Assembly: GCA_011037195.1 (NCBI GenBank)
Contig: JAAEAF010004987.1
Coordinates: 53,808 to 117,807 of the forward strand
Origin: Triatoma infestans
Lineage: Eukaryota; Arthropoda; Insecta; Hemiptera; Reduviidae
Reading direction: 5' to 3'
Length of the DNA: 64,000 nucleotides
Part shown: positions 32,560 to 45,260 of the stretch, one piece after another
Numbering within the stretch: the first letter of the stretch is position 1
Layout: each line of letters begins with the position of its first letter
Program-made: the position numbers and the translations under genes
Notes under the pieces: generated by a model
Databases searched by the model: none
What the model saw: the letters and a program-made list of their open reading frames with translations, nothing else
Told to the model about the DNA's origin: nothing

Positions 32560-33030
32560 AAAATCAACAAGAAACCGGCTATAGAACAAAAATCCGTACC
32601 CGGCTTCAGTCCATCTAAGATTCACTGTAGTCCAAAGAAATCGGACAATAACCTTAAAGGGAAATAGCCTAAGCTCTTCCACAGACATCCTGTTCCTACC
32701 AAAACTCCTGATCCTAATTTTCTCACAAATCAAGCAATCTGTCATAAGATAGATGGTTGATTCTTCCACTGTCTTGAAAACTGTACATAAGGGGTCTGTC
32801 CATAAGCCCCATTAGTAGAGGTGACTCTTTAAATCAGAATGCCCAGGAAGGGATCCAACTAGGTGCCTGTAAGAAGTCTGTAAAAGACATAGCAACATCT
32901 TACTAATAGCTTTCAGTCCGGACACTCCAATGAGCTCATCATAGACTGCTGACAACCCATTGAGCGCACCTATAGGGATGAATGCTGTAAAACTATCCAT
33001 GACTGGAAGCATGACAGACATATACATATA
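32560..33030 (-). pseudogene. I/R1-like LINE C-terminal fragment, copy 2
   Basis: This carries SFGRNRMSVEELRLF and FKVIVRF on the minus strand, homologous to 18030-18150. Further upstream parts lie in other frames (the PSHSDLKSHLY-type region near 32820-32860). Frameshifts separate the pieces. Confidence 0.75.
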
Positions 33031-33084
33031 AAGATACCAATGAAAAGGAGCGGGGGTGCCTAATTTGGCAAAAAAAAAAAGAGG

Positions 33085-33592
33085 AACTATTGTGTTCGTG
33101 TCAATTTTTCAAAATTGAATTTTCACCGGAAATACATGTTTTCAGATATCCGGTTTGCGAAAAAAGTGTTTTTTGGCGAATGGTCTTATCTTATGTGTAT
33201 GTATGTATGTGTGTTTTTGCTTGTTTGTATGCGTGTGTATATCTGTGTTTGTATGAACAAAATACAAAAAGTCACAGGGAGCTCCAACTTGACATTCCAT
33301 TTTGGTATTAATCGCATCTATTTTTGGAGAAAATCCATCAACCAGAAATGCGACTTTATTAAATAGTTTTTCCTTCAGTTTTCCGCGACGATCTCAAACG
33401 GTTCCAAAGATTTTCTTCGATTTTTGCTGAATTTGTGGCATTAAATTTCAAATGCTATTAGTTCAATGTTTCTGGCTCACTCTTCGATGGCAATGTAATC
33501 AGTTCTGTACCTGCCCTGGTAGGTTACTTGCCCTCCCTTCCACTACGATATTTATGTTAGTTGAAAGTCGTGTGAATTTTCACATAAGATCT
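33085..33592 (+). repeat. A-repeat copy
   Basis: This has 'tgttcgtgtcaatttttc', 'attttcaccggaaatacatg', TGTATGTATGTATGTG, 'tttggagaaaatccatc', 'agaaatgcgactttatta' and the end 'ttgaaagtcgtgtgaattttcac'. The middle sub-unit is deleted. Confidence 0.8.
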
Positions 33593-35640
33593 TTATTTTT
33601 TGAATTTTTTATTTTTTTTAACCGGGAAATGGGAAGAACTCGATCACAGGTCTTCGCCGCGTAGTTACAATCCTTGGAGATCCACAAATTTCTTCTTTTT
33701 TTCCTTTTTCTCCTACATTGTAATGGGCGTGAATTTACAGTGGACTTAATGCATATTTGTACGTGCGCTTGGAGGTTCAGAGGTAGCGCCTTAATGTGGT
33801 TGTTAATAGAAGTATTGAATACAGCTTTCGTGTGGTGCATTTGCTGGTGATTGGTTCTTGGGCATGTGACTACGTTAAAAAAAACAAACAAAAAAACACT
33901 TATGTACATATTCCTTTACCAGTCAGCAATAACTGACCAATTTTAGTCGGACGAATGAAGAAACTTGAAACGCCGAGGACTAGGACGATGGCACACCAGC
34001 AGCTTTCAAAAACCTCCTACCAAAGAAGACACATAGTGGAAGAACCGTACGGTGAAAAGACAGAAAATAAATGTGTATCGTGGCAAGGGAAGGGGTGTGA
34101 ATGTAGTAGTTAAAAACAGTAAATTGAGGAGGTCTGGGGAAAAGAAACCCAAAGAACCATAGCTCCTTTTTCCCCAGAACATTTCAAATGAACGATCATA
34201 ACTTCCTGCATATGCGGCCAAGTTTTATTTCAGTAGATCAAGGGTAGGTAGCAGCACATTTTTTTCACACTGTTTTTTTTTTTTGGTGGGAATATCATCT
34301 GTGTGGCTGCGATACTGTTTGTTAATGCACTATGTCAGTGTATTAACAAATAATGATGGTGATAATATTGCGAGTGAAGAAGGCTATATGAAACGGCAAC
34401 TGAAAGGTACACAGAATTCAGAACACAGAATTTAATTACTGTTGTTCACAAAATTATTTAAAATATAGTTCTACATAAAAAGGGCCTAGTAATGTTTATA
34501 GTTACATTTGTTTTTTTTTTTAAAATCTAACATGATTTTACTCATAAAAATTATGTTAAATGTGCTACAAATTCGTCCAAAACTATGGTATTAAAAGAGA
34601 CTATGGTTGCAGTGACAATAAAAGATACTCAATAATAAGTAACATTCAATGTACGTTTTCTCAAAAACAAGATTTTACCTATGGGCCCCTTTTTTCCCAG
34701 ATCTCCTCAATTCTTTTCTTTTCTTTTTATTATCATATATAAAATAATATAAATTAAAAAGAGTTTTTGTTGAAAAATGTAAGATCATTGTTGGTCATAG
34801 TTTGCAATTAAAAATTATATTGTTTTCTTATTGCTAGCATATCAGTGGCGCAATATACTACATATCATTTTCTCTTCTATTCATCTTAAATAAACAAGAA
34901 AGAGTTTGAACAAAAAAACAAATAAATAAATAAAAAAAATTTGAGAATTAAGAGGGAAACACAAGAGAAAATGACGACAACAACATGGAGACGCAAAGTA
35001 GCGCGGACTGGCGGACTAGACGGCTATCTCAAATCCTTGTTTGACCTTTGACCTCATGTAACTATGCTGATTGTATGCAAATTTTTGATAAGAGGACTGA
35101 GTGAGAGAGCGCGTGAAGGAGAAAAAGAAAGGAAGGGATATGTATGGATATCCCTCTCCCCCCCTATCGCTAGTTTATTTCTAAACATATTGTACAGTTC
35201 TTTTCATATCTTATTTAGCTTATGCCATTGTGACTAAATCTCTTACAGTTTTTTTTTTGTGAAAAAAAATAAAATAACAAAGTTTAACAGAAGAGATTTT
35301 TATCTTTTCTTTATGTGCTCTTTCTTCCCCCTCTTTTATAAAAATCATCCAATTATAAGATTGCATTCGAAAAATAAGTACGAGGAGCAAACAAATTATG
35401 TCTATAAATTAATAAATTTATAACTTTGATAAGCCCACCATTAGGTATGATGATAAGAGCCGCACTTTTACATTAAGGGCACACAATCTGAAGCTACATT
35501 TTTAAAACTGCCTCAAATTTAGACCTCTCTTTTTTCTACATAAACGATTTACTAAAGAACGGTTAGAAACACTTACAGAACTTACTGTTACTGCATTTCA
35601 TACTTTCTCTTACTGCCATAACAAAGGGAAAGTTGCAATC
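33593..35640. other. Unique sequence, no supported gene
   Basis: The longest frame (33580-33909 minus, 109 residues) is basic (RRKRKKRRN) but unrecognised. Around 34980-35110 there is a slightly GC-richer patch without frames. No known repeats. Confidence 0.4.
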
Positions 35641-35748
35641 GTTAAAAGAGGAATATTAAACTGCACTAGTAAACACGTCCATCTAACGACACCTTTTGTG
35701 CGACAAAAGTGTCACAATTAACGACAAAATAAAATACTTAGCTACAGC

Positions 35749-36240
35749 TTGAGAAATAAAGTAGTAACGTTCCTGTGGGTCCCTGGACATGTCGGAATAA
35801 ATTATAACGAAGTCGCAGACAAAGCAGTGAAGGAAGCAGTACTACTGCCAAAAAAAAAACAAGAACTCATTCTGCCATCTGATTGGAGAAATCACCTGAA
35901 GAAAGAGCTAATTGCCCTATGGAAGAGAGAATGGGAATTCATGCCAACTACAAACAAGCTGAAAAATATTAAGAACTCCCTAAGGAAATGGGTGATGTCA
36001 TATCGAGCTGTTCGACGAGAAGAAGTTGTATTGGCAACATTACTCTGCTAACACACAGATACCTGTTTCGTAGAGAGCAACCGCCGATATGTGTCGTTTG
36101 CATGGTACCATTGACTGTCCGCCACATTCTAATTGAATGTCTAGCTAATGCTAGAGAAAAAGTGAATATACAAAACAATCTGAAGGAGGAACTAGATGAT
36201 GATGAATGTAGCGTAAGCAAAACAATACAATTCCTTAATT
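35749..36240 (+). pseudogene. LINE fragment: end of RNase H plus terminal knuckle
   Basis: The first frame (35749-36051) begins inside an RNase H domain: TFLWVPGHVGINYNEVADKA contains the final catalytic Asp. This is followed by a linker with WRNHLKKELIALWKREWE. A frameshift near 36000-36050 leads to LTHRYLFRREQPPICVVC and VRHILIECLANAREK, a Cx2C...H...C knuckle. The RT and the first part of RNase H are missing. The family differs from the 17920 copy. Confidence 0.8.
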
Positions 36241-38299
36241 AGTTAATTCAGCTATTTAATTTGATATGATAATCTGAGCTTGTATCAGAAATTGCACTTG
36301 GAAAGATTGGTGGATGGAAGGTGTGATTAAGTGCATACACTGACTGAACGTCAGGGGGAAAGGACCGTAGTTCTTGTGCCCCTTCAACAGAACAAAAAAA
36401 AAAATAGCACTACAAATTACAAGTGTTCCTAACAACAATAATTGATACTGCATCAAATTACGCTGCCTGCACACCAATGTCGGCTTTTAATTTACTGCTA
36501 TATTCAATATAATTAAATTATTAGATTTAGCTGCCGTTTTCTATAGTTTTACACAATAAATATTTGGTGCAATTATAAAATGTTCATAAAACGACAAATT
36601 TAATACCTAACGAAAGGACAAAACTTGCAGTTTACGACACAAAATAAAATATAGTGGCGAAAATATTTAAATCAACGACAAAATATGTTATTCTAACGAT
36701 GTCGCATTCGTAGTATACTCTGTTATTTATTTTAGGTTATGTTATGTTATATTTATCACATGTATTTCACTTGCTTTTGTTGTTCTTTATTTTTGTTATC
36801 ATATTACTGATAATAGCGTAAATGAACATACAATACAACAAACATGTACTACAATGATAAGAAACCTTTTTTGATAAGTACTTCAAAATTGAATTTATTT
36901 TTCTCTCATTCCAGCTTGTGTGGGTCAATTCTTATTTATATAAATTATAAAAGTAAATAACAAAGAATATAAATTAATTTAATAATATACGCATAATAAT
37001 ATGATTGAAAATTATGAAATATTCATAAAATATATTGGATAATAATATGAATACAATTGTTTATTCAATTTATCAAACAGTGAGTAAAATAATGCTTTTT
37101 TTACACATAAATAATGCTTTTTATAGACCACATGAGTGTAGTGAGTGTAAAAATACTTTACTCACTGTGGAATATTAAATTTTTTCTGTTACCGCAAACT
37201 GTTTCTTAACTTATATGAATATAAAATAAAAATACGAAAAAATGCAAATACTGAGAATGTAAATTTAATTTAAGTAAAATACCCCCTCTTTCACACAGAG
37301 CAAGTCGTGTGAGTATTATACAACGGATTTTTTTTGTTTCAGGTGGTTCCGTCCATTATCAAGATAACTTCATAAACAATTTGAGTGTATATCATCACCA
37401 TTTTAAAATTAAATTCACTTTCAAAATAAATAAATAAATCATTTACAATGTGTTGGTTTATTACCAATTGGAAGCGAGAAAAATGAAAACTATTGGCAAA
37501 AGATTCTTAAGAAAATAATGGAGAGGCGGTGCTCTCCAATGAAAAGAAGAGGAAATAGTCAATAAATCTGAACTTTAAAGATAAATCAATTCAACAACTT
37601 CAGCAATGACTACATACTTGTTTCCGTTGATCAACGGAACAATGTGTCTATTTTCATTAGATCCATTCGACCATACTGGGAAAAACTTTCTTTTTTACTT
37701 CCTGATAAAAAAAAAATAAAAAAGTAACACTCTAAGATATGAAAAAAAGGAAAAAACTGGAAGGAAAGGAAATAAAAGATATATCACATAAAATGGAAGT
37801 AGATCAGTTTGGAAATGGGGTGAAAATATATCCACATAAGTTTAGAATGCAAGAACTTCTTTTCCACACAAAGTAACGGGAAAAAAAAGAGGAGTTATAA
37901 AACATCTGGAAAAACTTGAAGTTCAAAACCTCTTCCATATGTTCAACTTAAATAAAAAATAATATATAAAAGTAAAAAAAAAGTTCATCAGATATTGAAG
38001 ATAGGAAGGAAAGACCAATATATTATCAGAAATCAATGAAAGAGAAATAGTTTAAGTGCAAAAATTCAAAACTTCCTGGTGATATACAAGACTTTAGCAA
38101 TAATTTAACACTCTTTCAAAAAAATTGCACATAAATATAGAATAGAAATATTTGATTAGAAACATAGAATTGATGAAACATAAACATAGAATCATAGTTT
38201 TTACCTTATTGAAGTTTTCTGATATAGTTGCTGGAACACTCTAAAACAACGGATCGCTGAGAAAATCTCTAGAATCAATTTTTCTCCCCAAAACAATAT
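36241..38299. other. AT-rich sequence with one A-repeat terminus
   Basis: No gene. An A-repeat-like end 'agcaagtcgtgtgagtattatac' lies at 37300-37325. 'acgacaaaataaaata' at 35722 and 'acgacacaaaataaaata' at 36637 bracket the LINE piece and may be an old duplicated flank. Confidence 0.4.
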
Positions 38300-38544
38300 T
38301 GCCAATAAAAGTGATGGTCTTATATATGTGTGCAACTAGGTCAACATTCCAAATATTAAGAAAAATTTCGAGAAAATCGCAAAAAACTAAAAAAAAACAT
38401 CCATTAAGTAAAGTGGCACTTTCGGTTGAAGAATTAAGTAATTTCCTGTCGGATCCCATGGGGATACCCAAATGGAATGTAAAGTAAAGTAAACTTTCTG
38501 TGATTTTTTCGTTTTTGCGCAATGATATTCACAACATACATACA

Positions 38545-38582
<38 letters not shown>

Positions 38583-38690
38583 TACCAGTTTCTATAAACC
38601 ACGTTTTCGGTCGCAGGGGACTTCCGGTATTTCCGGTAAAAAATCTATCTCAAAAATTTAACACGATTATAGCAGTTTGAAGAAAGTAAA
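38300..38690 (-). repeat. A-repeat copy with (CA)n expansion
   Basis: This contains 'aatttcgagaaaatcgc', 'agtggcactttcggttgaag', a CA tract at 38545-38577, 'ttccggtatttccggtaaaa' and the end 'aacacgattatagcagtttg' with GAAGAAAGTA. The (CA)n sits where other copies have short CACACA/TACATA runs, so this site is expansion-prone. Confidence 0.75.
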
Positions 38691-38910
38691 AAAGAATTGT
38701 GGAAATACCATTAATGGATTTTGACCGAAGGTATTCCTATCAGTTTGTGTGTTGGTAGTGAGAGAAAGAGAGAGAATGATAAGAGGGGAGAGTGGCTATA
38801 AAACTGAATCCACTGAAAAATCTATTATGGGCCCCCTTAGGTGTCACTATGTCTGTACACAAAATGTAATCATCTATAAAATGTGAAATGTTTATAATTT
38901 GTTAGTGAAC

Positions 38911-38950
38911 GATTGTGTGTGTGTGTCTGTGTGTGTGTGTGTGTGTGTAT
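38911..38950. repeat. (GT)n microsatellite
   Basis: A GT tract with one CT interruption. Confidence 0.9.
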
Positions 38951-38954
38951 AGTG

Positions 38955-39175
38955 ATGTAGCTAGAGTTTGTCTGTAGGTTAGCTAAAACTCAACCAGTTG
39001 TACACATGAACTACAACTGCGGGCTTTGTGTGTATTGTATGTGTGAATATTGCAATGGGATGGGTGGGGGATGACCATATAATGGTTATACTTGTTGGTG
39101 GGCTGATCAACCAACGCTGGGGCATCAAGATCAATGAGCAACTGGACTCTTCTGTGTCCACTTCCCGCTTTGGAC
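38955..39175 (+). repeat. Dispersed repeat B, copy 1
   Basis: It shares ordered blocks with 44100-44290: 'gctagagttt', 'aaactca', 'tgtacacat.aactac', 'catcaagatc.atga' and 'ctgcccgct/cttcccgct'. No terminal structure or coding capacity is evident. The family is unknown. Confidence 0.55.
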
Positions 39176-39449
39176 AGTCGGTGATTTGTCCAAATTATAT
39201 AAAATAATGCACGAAAAATAACTTTTTAAAACTTGTGTGAACAGTTACAAACTTTACAAATTGAGATGCGCACTATTAAGTTACGAGATCAACTGATTAA
39301 CTAGTTACTAATTATCTATATCTATGCCTAAGACTACTAAGTGGCTAGATAAAGGAGATGTACAATAAATATATACTACTGAAGTAGGTTCCTAGAAATA
39401 TGAGTAAGCTAACTCTTCTTCTAAATTAAAAAACTTTTCTCCATACAAA

Positions 39450-39647
39450 AAACCGACAAATTTTAAGTGAAATTGGTTTCCTAACTGTAAATAAGAGGTC
39501 TATTACTTTTGTTTTATACATCTTTCCGAGAATGATCATTTAAGCGAGTCTTCGGGAAGAGGTAAAGTTTATTCTTTTCTCAAAAAATGATTTTTATTAA
39601 GTTTAGATTACAAAAGAGAAAGTTGTGTGAGTGTTTCGCACACGGAC
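39450..39647 (+). repeat. A-repeat terminal portion
   Basis: This has 'ctattacttttgttttatac', 'gagaatgatcatttaagcg' and the end 'gagaaagttgtgtgagtgtttcgcacac'. It abuts a TAA microsatellite where other copies have a T-run. Confidence 0.75.
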
Positions 39648-39648
39648 T

Positions 39649-39649
<1 letters not shown>

Positions 39650-39719
<70 letters not shown>
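39650..39719. repeat. (TAA)n microsatellite
   Basis: About 23 uninterrupted TAA units, producing a poly-Ile frame. It follows the A-repeat terminus within a few bases. Confidence 0.97.
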
Positions 39720-40345
39720 GTTATCCAGTAAATAATGCAAAAAACTTCGGGGAAGAATCCCATTTGAAAATAACTGAACCAGAATTCTCGAAATTGAGTA
39801 TAAATTCTAATATAAATTTATATAAATTCTAAACCATAAATATTGTATAAGTAAAAAACATGGATTTTACATTAATCATAATGAACTAATATAAGTTTTA
39901 TATTGGTTTATCAGTGAATAAATCAAAGTCTGAAACAGTGACAAATTTAGTTATGTAAATAGTTAAATAACTAGACACCCATAAACATTTAGTTTTATTA
40001 CAGTGCACTGTATATTTTAGGGTCAATCAATTTATTTTCAAATTTCAAAGAAGGAATTTGCTGGAAAAACTGGTACGATTAACCATCACGCAGGTACGAG
40101 ATGCGACATCTGAGAGATTCAGTTGGCGAATTTACAAGTAAGGGAGCTTTTAGCCACTCTGTTCATTGAGCGAATGAGAAAGATGTCTTATTCCTTTCAC
40201 TGGGGCGTATAGTCTTCAAGTTGTTGCAATGGTTCTTGTTTTAAGTCTGTGTTCGCAATCCAACGAATCACAAATTAGATTCACCGCATTAATTTAAAGA
40301 TATGTGTTGAAAAGTTAAATATTACAAGGCTGTTCTCGACGATAT
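39720..40345. other. Nothing recognised
   Basis: AT-rich unique sequence. Confidence 0.45.
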
Positions 40346-40349
40346 AAAT

Positions 40350-40642
40350 TGTAATAGGATCCAAGGTGAGGATACATAGCAAAGAAAGAGAGACAAAACT
40401 GACAGGACCACTCACTCGGACTAGAGTGGGAGAAACTGCATACATACAGCGACGGGAGATAGATATACAACAGAGTTCACTCGCCAGTCACAACGTGTCA
40501 TTTAACTTACCCTCCACCATGCTCTATCATTTTAGTGTAAAGTCCAGGCAGTCAGTGTCACTTCTTACATTATACAGTGTTCAGCCATATCTAGTTGTTC
40601 ATTCAAACCAGACCATTTCTCTCCTTCATCATACCCATTATA
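40350..40642 (+). mobile_element. Solo LTR with AAAT target duplication
   Basis: TGTAATAGG...CCATTATA is bounded by AAAT at 40346-40349 and 40643-40646. It contains 'ctagagtgggagaaactgca', 'acaacgtgtcattt', 'aaagtccaggcagtcagtgt' and 'ccatttctctcctt'. This defines the ends of the family also found at 23582, 29726 and 51585. No internal region is present. Confidence 0.8.
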
Positions 40643-40646
40643 AAAT

Positions 40647-41994
40647 GAATACAACATATCTGAAGTTAGGCGAAAACGAACTGCAAACAAACAAGATAAA
40701 AACTGAAGAAAGAAGAATGATTCAGAATCATGGATTTCAAAGACAGTGATACTAAAGAAGTGATCAATAAATAACTCTTCAGTCAATTGAAGAAGATAAC
40801 GAATATCTATATGGCTTATAGAAAGATAAACGGCGGCTTAAAAGATTTTTTGAAGGCAGTGATAAAAAAATAAATTGCCTATTAGTTGAAGGAAATACTA
40901 TACTTTGTAATGTGAATCCATGGAAGTAATTGGAGACAGTAATACAGTCTGTGATAAAGATGCTGCGATAAAAAAGACCAATTTTGTATTTATTTATAAA
41001 TTGCAAACAGACTTATAACTTACATTTTGTATCTGTATTTTGTTGAATTGTTATTTATCTATACCTGCCTTCTGTTTTCAAGAAAATAGTTTTTTTTAAT
41101 TTAATAGATTTTAATAATTTTTGAAATTTATTCTTAAGCATTGGATGTATATTTTGTTATCATAACAAAACCCAGTCCGAGAAAACTAGTCAGGAATAAA
41201 TAGCAAAAAATCTGAAAACAGAGCCTGAAGTAATTGGTAATAAATATCCTGAGAACATGAAGTTAATTCACAATAACCTCAACTTGTCCACAATAAATCC
41301 ATATTGTATAGTGTAACAAGAGCCTCATAGATACCGCGTCGGTCACCAGTACATAATAATAATAAATTGCTTGGCATATGCAATTTTCAATATATGAGGA
41401 AAATTGTGAGCTAGAAAATGCAATATAATCTCTAGCCAGAGTGTTACTGTTAATTAGTGTAAGTCCTAAAAAGCTTTGTTTATTTTCGGCAGAGTTAAAT
41501 TAAACTACTGATAGCAATTAAAGTTAAATAGTACTTCAAAGACAAGAGTGATTGCAAACAGTTAAATCAATATAAAATCACAGGTGAATCATTAAACTTG
41601 GGCTATTAATTTAGTCCTATGCACACTAATGAGTGATGTAATTTAAATTAGAGTTTAGTGTAAAAAAGAGTAAATTAATTAAAGTCCCCAAAAGGATTCT
41701 GCATTAACCACTAAACTAATAAATACGTTATTGTTCAATTAATTAATTGGTATCACTCTTCAAATCTACTGGTTTCATTTACAGCATAATTTCCAAGGAT
41801 CGATATATAGGAAATTTAAAATTATAAATAAAAATTCTATCCCAGAGATATACATTTGTTTTTTACTTTCTCTTACTCCTATTTTTTTTTGTTTTTATTG
41901 CAATATGCTTATTATTCGTCTATGGGAAGGGATCAAACCCTTACACTATTCACAGCGCCTTTGGGTCTCACTAGCTACTTCAAAGAAAAACAAC
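40647..41994. other. AT-rich sequence, no supported gene
   Basis: No recognised domain or repeat. Frames are short. Confidence 0.45.
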
Positions 41995-42300
41995 ATGAAG
42001 AATAAAAATCCAGACCCCGACTTTATCTACCTAAGATACACAGCAGTCGCTACAGATGATAATATAGGACAATAACCTTAGGCGGAAACTGCCTTAGCTC
42101 TTTCACAGACATTCTGTTTCTACCAAAAATTTTGAAACTTATCTGTCATAAGATAAAAGGGTGTTTCTTCCTTTGTCTCTCAAACTCTACCAAGCGGGCG
42201 AAATAACCAGGTTTCAGTCAGAGAGGTCCATCTGAGAGGAGTCTGTGAGAGAACAAAGCAACATCTATTTGTTATTCCTGGAGACAGAACTGACGATTAA
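41995..42300 (-). pseudogene. I/R1-like LINE C-terminal fragment, copy 3
   Basis: This shows nucleotide similarity to 17940-18200 and 32570-32860: 'cctta.gcggaaactgcc' / 'agctctttcacagacattctg' / 'tctaccaaaa'. It encodes a decayed GRNRMSVKELR-like stretch on the minus strand. It is more degraded than the other two. Confidence 0.65.
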
Positions 42301-42336
42301 GGTGGAATGACAAAGAAGAGTTGTTTTTTTTTGTTT

Positions 42337-42540
42337 AATTTAAGGCGCGTCAGCAACTACGGTCATTTGCACCCGGAGCCTTCTCAGTGCACTGCCGGCC
42401 TCCGGACAGAGTTCTTTTGTTACAAACAACATTGTCCATCACCGGACTGTGAGCTGAAGAGGCTCCTAGGAAGAAAACAGCACAGCTAGACTCGAACCCA
42501 GGACCTCCAGTACGCTAACCACTTAGGTAATCCCTTCCCT
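42337..42540 (-). repeat. SINE-1, copy 7, with AAAGAAGAG duplication
   Basis: Tail AATTTAAGGCGCGTC is at the left with a T-rich run; head AGGGAAGGGATTACCTAAGT is at the right. The B box is GGTTCGAGTCT. Direct repeats AAAGAAGAG flank the unit (ending about 42320 and starting about 42542). The 16-mer outside the tail matches the outside of copy 1. Confidence 0.85.
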
Positions 42541-42844
42541 AAAGAAGAGATTTATTTTCTTGTCAAAAACTCCAAAAATGAAAAATCAGTGTGGACAAGC
42601 TGAAAATGCAGAAAATTATGAATAGAAAATGCAGTATTACCAATAAAATCTTCGTTAAATATCTGATTCTGGCAAACTATGTATCTCTTTTAGTGAATTA
42701 CAAATAATAATCATAATAATAAAATCAATAAAAGTTTGGAAACCATGAAAAAAGTTGTAAAATGCAATTTTATAGACTTGTGTAAGATACATAATAAGAA
42801 GTTACGTTATTTACGAGATACTTTCTTTATTCTAGCACTACAGC

Positions 42845-43865
42845 CCCAAAAGGGCCTGGCTTCCTCGTAATTTTCTTGCAATCCAGTCCACTACCTTGGA
42901 CCTCCATCTCCTGATCTTGAGCGTTCTCAAATCCTCCTCTACCTCTTCCAACCTTCTTCTTCTCGGCCTGCCTACCTATCTTCTACCTTCGGGCTTGTTT
43001 CTATGCAACTTGCTTACTATTGAATTTCTGTTCATTCGCTCAACTTGTCCCAGTCAGGCAAGCCTTTTCCCCTTAATTTCCGCGACCAGATCCGGTGACG
43101 CATATAAATCATTTAACTCCTGACTACATCTTATTTTCCATACCCCGTTTTGCAGTTCCGAATATCATCTCAGAATTTTCCTTTCCCAAATTCGTAGCAT
43201 ATCGCAGTCACCTCGTTTAAGTAACCACTTTTCACTCGCGTATAATACTACGGCCGAACAACTGCCTTACAAATTCGGAGCTTATGATTGCGCGAAATGA
43301 TTTTGGAATGCTTCACCCGCTTCAATGCGAAGCAACACTGCAACCTGCGGCTAATCTTTCCTTAATTTCGCTTCTCACCTCTCTCTGCGTTGTAAAAGTG
43401 CTGCCCAAATATTTGAACAACCTAACATTTTCGAAACGCCTTCCGTTTAAGTTGACATAATTAGACCGCCAAATGACGTTGTCCTACCTTGACGCCAGCA
43501 TATACTTAGTTTTTTCGTACTTAATTTTCAAACCTACGGACTTTGCTTTTCTTTCTAATTGCACATAACACTTTTCTAGGGCTCTGAAAAGTCCTTCCGA
43601 TTAGGACGACATCATCTGCGTAGGCAAGATATTGTCTGGATCTGTCGAAGATCGTTCCATTCGGGTTCAAATCTGTGTTAACTACATACTCTAAACTAAG
43701 GTTGAATAGCAAGGTTGAAAGCACATCCCCTTGTCAGAGTCCTCTGTTTATGTTGAAGAAGTCTGAGCAGCCACCTTGTACCTTAACTTGTGTAGACGAG
43801 TTCAGCAAACACATCCTACTAATTTGACCAGCTTCGTAGGAATACCAAACTCATGTAAAATTTCT
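42845..43865 (-). pseudogene. RTE-like LINE fragment: YADD box to C-terminus
   Basis: On the minus strand from the right: LLFNLSLEYVV, then YLAYADDVVLIGR (RT catalytic box, near 43640), a primer-grip region with VRRFENKVRKN, then an MQRRFHxxR-like stretch in shifted frames. It continues with WERKILR, GVWKIRCSQELN, KRLAWLGQVERM and VGRPRRRRLEEV down to about 42850. Several stops and shifts. This is the same general type as 6262-6940 but a different subfamily. Confidence 0.8.
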
Positions 43866-44099
43866 TAGATTACGAGATTAGAATTCTACGAGATATTACT
43901 TTTAAATTAAAAAAAACTGGCCAACTAAAGTAAACTTGCAATTTGATGATGATTAATCAATGAGAAAGTATTACAAAAGCCAAATTCTTCGCTATGTAAA
44001 ATATCTATATATTTGTTAGTTCTCTTATTGGTAGATATCTGTATTGGTACATAGAATGCTCTCGTGTACAGGTTCAGTTTAATGGGAGTAAGTGTTTGT

Positions 44100-44290
44100 T
44101 TTAGTGAGCTAGAGTTTACCTATGAATCGCCAAACTCAAGTATTTGTACACATCAACTACCCTACAGGACTAATGTGTTGTGTGACAGTTGGAGATCTCA
44201 ATTGTCAAGTTGTTAAACTAGAAATACCCGCAGGAACATCAAGATCCATGAATAACTCCACTATGGGGTACTGCCCGCTATAGGGATGAA
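44100..44290 (+). repeat. Dispersed repeat B, copy 2
   Basis: Partner of 38955-39175, with lower similarity at the right end. Confidence 0.5.
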
Positions 44291-44419
44291 GAATGTTAAG
44301 CATCTCCAACTTCATAAGAATTAACATGGTGGAGTTAACATGAAATGTTTCTAAAGGAGATTTTTTAAAAGGATAGTTCTGCAACATTATGTTTAGGACT
44401 CACGTGTTAAATGATGCGT

Positions 44420-44570
44420 TGTAGAAAAACGTTGTAGCTGTTTTCGAGAAAAACAAATCAAACAACTCAAAAATCTATTCTGTAAAGTCGCGCTTTCCGT
44501 AAACTGTTTGCTTCAAATTTGGAATTCTATCAATATTTCTACTGAGTATTAATATTATACAGGTGGAAAA
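44420..44570 (-). repeat. A-repeat fragment
   Basis: This contains 'ttttcgagaaaaacaaatc', 'actcaaaaatctattctgta', 'aagtcgcgctttccg' and 'ttcaaatttggaattctatc'. Confidence 0.7.
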
Positions 44571-44650
44571 ATAGAGGTGCTATGTAGAGGCTCGTAGTAA
44601 GAGAAAATTTAAGGGTAGCACGACTGGATTCGAACCAGAAATCTCCACGT
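44571..44650 (-). repeat. SINE-1, copy 8 (head fragment)
   Basis: Only part of the tRNA-like head and adjacent body survives: 'gtagaggctcgtagtaag' and 'gggtagcacgactggattcg' (B box GGTTCGAATCC on the minus strand). Both ends are lost. Confidence 0.6.
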
Positions 44651-45260
44651 TTCAATTGTTGAAATTGAAATTTTTATGGATACAATTATATAAATAAATA
44701 ACCAATAGAAATGATTAAAATCATTTTGAAGGCCGTAATCAATGAGTTTCCTTTCCTGGTAGCACTGCCACTTTTAAATCTTTTCTAAAGTTATAATGGT
44801 TAGTGAAGATGATTTGAGTATGGACATATTTCAGTAAGCATGCTTACAATAAGCTTACTGTACATTCCTATTCACAATGCCAGGAAAAATAAATTGAAAG
44901 AGATAAATACAAAAATATATTTTTATTCTAGAAAATTAATTGCTATCAGACTTTATTTTCTCTTGCTACTAGTCTTTTAGACTGCTAAATGATTGATTAT
45001 TTCTAGTGTGTTTGATTAATTTCTGTTTATTTTGTGTATGTTTTACTGTATAATACATTCTTTCCACTTATATCTTTATTTATTTAAATATATATTTAGA
45101 TACAAAACATAATAAATATACTCTATTTTGTATCCAAGTAAATAATTAAATACAAAAATGTCAAATAAGAATGTACAAAAAACAAAACAAAAACAAATAA
45201 CTAGAAATGTAAAAAAACGAGTTTTATATGTTTATCTATTTTAACACAAGGGGCCTAACT
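44651..45260. other. AT-rich sequence, nothing recognised
   Basis: Includes T/A-rich stretches and a 'gtttattttgtgtatg' region, but no frame or repeat. Confidence 0.45.

Noticed and set aside
33580..33909. 109-residue basic frame (RRKRKKRRN)
   Set aside because: It partly overlaps the terminal T-run of an A-repeat. No recognised domain.
35715..36660. Direct repeats ACGACAAAATAAAATA around a LINE piece as an LTR or target duplication
   Set aside because: The similarity is short and imperfect, the repeats are not adjacent to the LINE ends, and no LTR landmarks are present.
39587..39832. Frame with a long poly-isoleucine run
   Set aside because: Direct translation of the (TAA)n microsatellite.
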